NCBI GenBank assembly: GCA_964621215.1 | Contig: CAZULF010000052.1 | Span: 1 to 14,562, forward strand | Length of the DNA stretch: 14,562 nt | Reading direction: 5' to 3' | From: CAZULF01 sp964621215 | GTDB taxonomy: Bacteria > Pseudomonadota > Gammaproteobacteria > UBA1113 | Shown: piece by piece, positions 12,701-14,562 of the stretch | How the letters are laid out: each line of letters begins with the position of its first letter | Position numbering within the stretch: position 1 is the stretch's first letter | The notes under the pieces: model-generated | The model's database searches: none | What the model saw: only the letters and a program-made list of their open reading frames with translations | What the model was told of the DNA's origin: nothing | Made by a program: the position numbers and the translations under genes

Positions 12701-14562
12701 ATAAATCGACTCTGACTTTGGTGACAAAGTGATAATCAATCGCAGAGCTACTTCATCTTCAGTATTCTCGGCAATCTTAATTAATTTTATCAAAGCCTCT
12801 CGTACATAATATTTTAACTCATTTTTTTCATTAAAAAAATGATGCCCACTTTTTTTAGAAATTAATAACATTAAATCTATTGCTAAGATAGCACATGCAA
12901 AGAGCTTTGTGACGTCCTGTTCTGTATCCTGAGAACCTACACTCCATTGTTTCTCTATTATTACAAAATTTTTAAAAGCAATACTCGCAAGTAACTCTAC
13001 ATCCGATGCTTCAACTATTTCATGATCGCTTGCTTGCTCAATTAATTTTTTTATAGAAAACAGTGCTTTTTCTTGTTGTTCTACAGTGCCTTCTCTCAAA
13101 AAAGATTCAATCTGTCTTTTATCTTCTACTAAGGCACTAGAAAATAAGATTTCTTGTGATGGAAGACAACCGCCCTCAACTTTCATCCGAATAATTATTC
13201 GTGTATCACCAACATTTTCAACATACCAATCTTTTAATAAATTACTGGCTTTTTTAAAGGGGTCGCCTTTTTCTTGTAGCAAACATTGCTGCACCCATTC
13301 AACCAATTCTCTAGATGGATTTTTGCAGCTTGAGAGTGATTTTAGAATGATGGCCTTTAATGTATCCGAAGAATTATTTTCCTGATATTTTTGTATTAAA
13401 AATGCTTCAACACCCTCAACAATGCCAATTAAGCTCACAAGCTCTCGGAATACTGGCAATGAAAATTTTCCGCTAGTTGACGCTGTCAATTGTTTTAATT
13501 GTTCTGCTGTGCTCGACAAAAGACAAAGCAATTTAATTGCATGTAACCTAACCTCTTCTTTATAGCTCGCTGCTGTCTCAACGATAGCCGCCATCACTGC
13601 TGGGTTAGCGCTCCACCCTCGTAAAGTTTCAGTCGCAACCTTGGCTGTTCTTGGATCATCATCATCTAAGGCATTTAAGGTTGCCGATATCATTTCAGAT
13701 GTTGGAGTAAAACTTCGCTGCAAAATACGTAAAGCGGCACTTTTAACATGACTTGAACCCCACCGAACCGCTTCTGCAGCAATGCTGGTTACATGCTCAT
13801 TATTTCCATCCTGCAAAATTTTCAAAACGCCTAATTGGATTTCTTTCATTTCCGGTGCGGCTTGTTGTTTTTCTCGCATTAAATTTAAAAGAGCATAACT
13901 CATTAAAGATGAAGATCGTGCTATTTCTAAAAAATCGATATCATAGTTACATTGATATCGAGCAAGATGTGCTAGTTTGATATAAACTGCGCACACAGGC
14001 AAGTTGGAAGTAACATTAAGTACCACGTTAGATTTTGATAACGCAATATATAAAGTATTAAAGTCGCTCGATTTAACCGGATAGTTGGGATCGCTATCCG
14101 CTGCTTGTTTTAGCAGCGGCAAGATTTGTGACTCATACCCAGTTACTGCGGATGCAATTGCATTTTGACATAAAATTTTAGCTTTTTGTCCAAGCATGAA
14201 GCGATCACGTACTAACGCATTCTCAAAAACTAACTTATTTACTTTAGTGTAAAGCGGACAATCTAATTTATCTAAAGGTGTTTTATGTAATTCGATTGAT
14301 ATCGAGTTTACAGGATAAAGTAAACTAATCTTAATTAGTCTACGACATAAAGTTAATTGTAAAAACAAATTACCAACTGGCCCATCTATTATTAAATTAG
14401 CTATCGATACCGACTCCAAGGATAGTTGAGAAAGAGATTTGCTTTTTATTTGAATTTCTTGAATGGTCATATTTAATAATTTTAGCGTTTCAAGATTTGA
14501 CAAACCTTCTATTACTTTTTCCAGTACTTTTTGTTTTAATTCAACACCATCCAAAGTTAGAT
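9707..14562 (-). CDS. Giant HEAT-repeat protein with HAD phosphatase-like domain, N-terminus cut by window edge
   Basis: The frame stays open to base 14562 (over 1618 codons), so the true start lies outside. A TTG at 14554 is internal (context LTLDGVEL, LRR-like). Residues are counted from that TTG. Residues 1-115 are LRR/solenoid-like (LETLKLLNMTI; LSQLSLESVSI). Residues 255-965 hold many HEAT-like helical pairs (HVKSAALRILQ; DVEIRSIAMKALHDH; DIREMALRILS; GVRLAAVSALSHLG). Residues 995-1222 carry all four HAD motifs: LSDVDDT (nucleophile D998, acid D1000), FNFSSGR (S1044/S1045), K1198 in PGKEDL, and TFFDDN (D1218/D1219). A large insert between motifs II and III holds a 15-residue repeated coiled coil. 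Residues 1255-1520 are an unrecognised alpha/beta domain with CxxCH at 1384-1388. Residues 1540-1580 are a Ser-rich tail. No signal peptide is visible in the part seen. It is probably a phosphatase on a protein or lipid scaffold target, perhaps a secreted effector. HAD motifs are clear; substrate unknown. Confidence 0.92.
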   Translation of the reverse strand, partial: LTLDGVELKQKVLEKVIEGLSNLETLKLLNMTIQEIQIKSKSLSQLSLESVSIANLIIDGPVGNLFLQLTLCRRLIKISLLYPVNSISIELHKTPLDKLDCPLYTKVNKLVFENALVRDRFMLGQKAKILCQNAIASAVTGYESQILPLLKQAADSDPNYPVKSSDFNTLYIALSKSNVVLNVTSNLPVCAVYIKLAHLARYQCNYDIDFLEIARSSSLMSYALLNLMREKQQAAPEMKEIQLGVLKILQDGNNEHVTSIAAEAVRWGSSHVKSAALRILQRSFTPTSEMISATLNALDDDDPRTAKVATETLRGWSANPAVMAAIVETAASYKEEVRLHAIKLLCLLSSTAEQLKQLTASTSGKFSLPVFRELVSLIGIVEGVEAFLIQKYQENNSSDTLKAIILKSLSSCKNPSRELVEWVQQCLLQEKGDPFKKASNLLKDWYVENVGDTRIIIRMKVEGGCLPSQEILFSSALVEDKRQIESFLREGTVEQQEKALFSIKKLIEQASDHEIVEASDVELLASIAFKNFVIIEKQWSVGSQDTEQDVTKLFACAILAIDLMLLISKKSGHHFFNEKNELKYYVREALIKLIKIAENTEDEVALRLIITLSPKSESIYKALNDKIKTKKEIYDENFILLISALVALDHHGYTTDGRKPSERLNDYFKPQEPAKMQIYLSAVPCLKYRTSDILQQVCQYCASAGQLKTQTLETLAKLCAKPSTSLLSTVVGFLDHGDVEIRSIAMKALHDHTETTRDLVQSLNKVAQNPKEDEEIITLAIKKLLKCAQDEKWRDKVSFALFVRALNPQRLHQYETAKKAIATLFDDNNTHTGMIEKAYGVLHEDDSLLLGLTALGEMPAPERMRLRDIRNNYINHANPDIREMALRILSKDLAQLLESESETSVLHQILIRCKDEVPGVRLAAVSALSHLGEIPVDAVEVLLALAYDYENDFSIRGQALVALAKFFVSSQFNQLPVQRVVITQKRDLSKFVEQRYVLSDVDDTAIRTDPTIQYSLLNIEYLRALQAWNGIVLQILSSYSIIFNFSSGRKNGFRTDVIRRLLFWGLFVSNVVISGSPYAKKIREELFVAVKENAKEIKEELMIAGKESDEKIKEVLERDASSTSGNYFDIYIGHFERECRRAILNSLPEETSLTFDKYKQQLGKFEQIEKSQIDIGVGELRQFALNDGSVECRKIDQPGKEDLVKFALGNVKDASVTFFDDNELVIKRGNEATKDRFFTNNRIKLYPHMVSKVVNPDALSYEHTLIQAFSRIDNVTTISRENIFSSSPLVFRSSQPKSMIVIVSENIFSEKNGNIYVKQEFLVICQKAKGLILLIDKPRNLNLELQYSNVLNDFGINLLSVAWTHISNTYNACPKLEWLETFARVCGECHQTWRSEPLQFCVIGDLTMPLDELDKDYPQVPLLIIWSSYSSETLEQIIARKGFEFESLLAKDIASANNKYTEPYKAKALANNQGNKQDVHIVEKSALCLAFEAYLAKIANYPDYQLLHELMVWIRTCLVYPCEDTFSAGPLCLQEPMKLSKKTAATTSISSLFTSSSNIGARASSGTRMASTSLSSSSSSTPFASEVAISKEDLRSATIQFLNSIKDAIPSSQRMNI
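11201..11323 (-). repeat. 45-bp tandem repeat in the HAD insert (15-residue coiled-coil units)
   Basis: Three units are encoded: KKIREELFVAVKENA, KEIKEELMIAGKESD and EKIKEVLERDA, at residues 1078-1118. The first two are also similar as DNA (for example, CCTTGACTGCTA against CCTTGCCTGCTA), so they arose by recent in-frame duplication. The third is more diverged. The units are strongly charged and helical. Confidence 0.75.

Noticed and set aside
14552..14554. TTG as the start codon of the HEAT/HAD gene
   Set aside because: The frame continues upstream without a stop in a leucine-rich repeat-like context (LTLDGVEL), so the gene most likely starts beyond the window.

Overview
The window looks like part of the genome of a host-associated gammaproteobacterium, most likely a member of the Legionellales (Legionella/Coxiella/Rickettsiella/Berkiella type). 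This is inference from content. The DNA is AT-rich. It carries a RimB-like zinc protease/retropepsin gene, an opacity-type outer-membrane barrel and a receiver protein. It also has very large eukaryote-like repeat proteins (ankyrin, Sel1-like, HEAT, LRR-like) fused to apparent enzymatic domains, which is the usual style of Dot/Icm effectors in that order. No secretion genes, RNA genes, insertion sequences or phage genes are visible.

Layout. Positions 1-2591 hold three minus-strand genes. The first is a secreted Ig-like/beta-propeller protein cut by the left edge. The next is an outer-membrane beta-barrel protein 26 bases upstream of it. The third is a receiver-domain regulator with a degenerate Hpt-like tail. 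A 208-base divergent region follows, then two plus-strand genes: a RimB-like protein (2800-3318) and an unrecognised Pro/Ser-rich basic protein (3415-4206). The convergent intergenic region 4207-4497 consists mostly of a tandem 83-bp repeat with an internal palindrome. It is interrupted by exactly 100 Ns, so it is a scaffold gap with unknown copy number.

From 4498 to the right edge, three minus-strand genes follow one another. A truncated HEAT-repeat protein of at least 1618 codons has a four-motif HAD phosphatase-like domain (9707-14562). It is followed after 10 bases by a 1350-residue ankyrin/Sel1 protein with what looks like a PI3/4-kinase-like or actin-fragmin-kinase-like core (5644-9696). 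Then comes a 354-residue unrecognised protein (4498-5562), possibly with its own promoter. The ribosome binding site of the ankyrin gene overlaps the stop codon of the HEAT gene, so these two are almost certainly co-transcribed and probably co-regulated in translation.

The most interesting candidate is this pair: two giant repeat-scaffold proteins in one operon, one with an apparent kinase-like core and one with an apparent phosphatase core. Both carry polyserine tracts, as does the nearby 3415-4206 protein. Domain calls were made by eye from motifs and need profile or structure searches to confirm.
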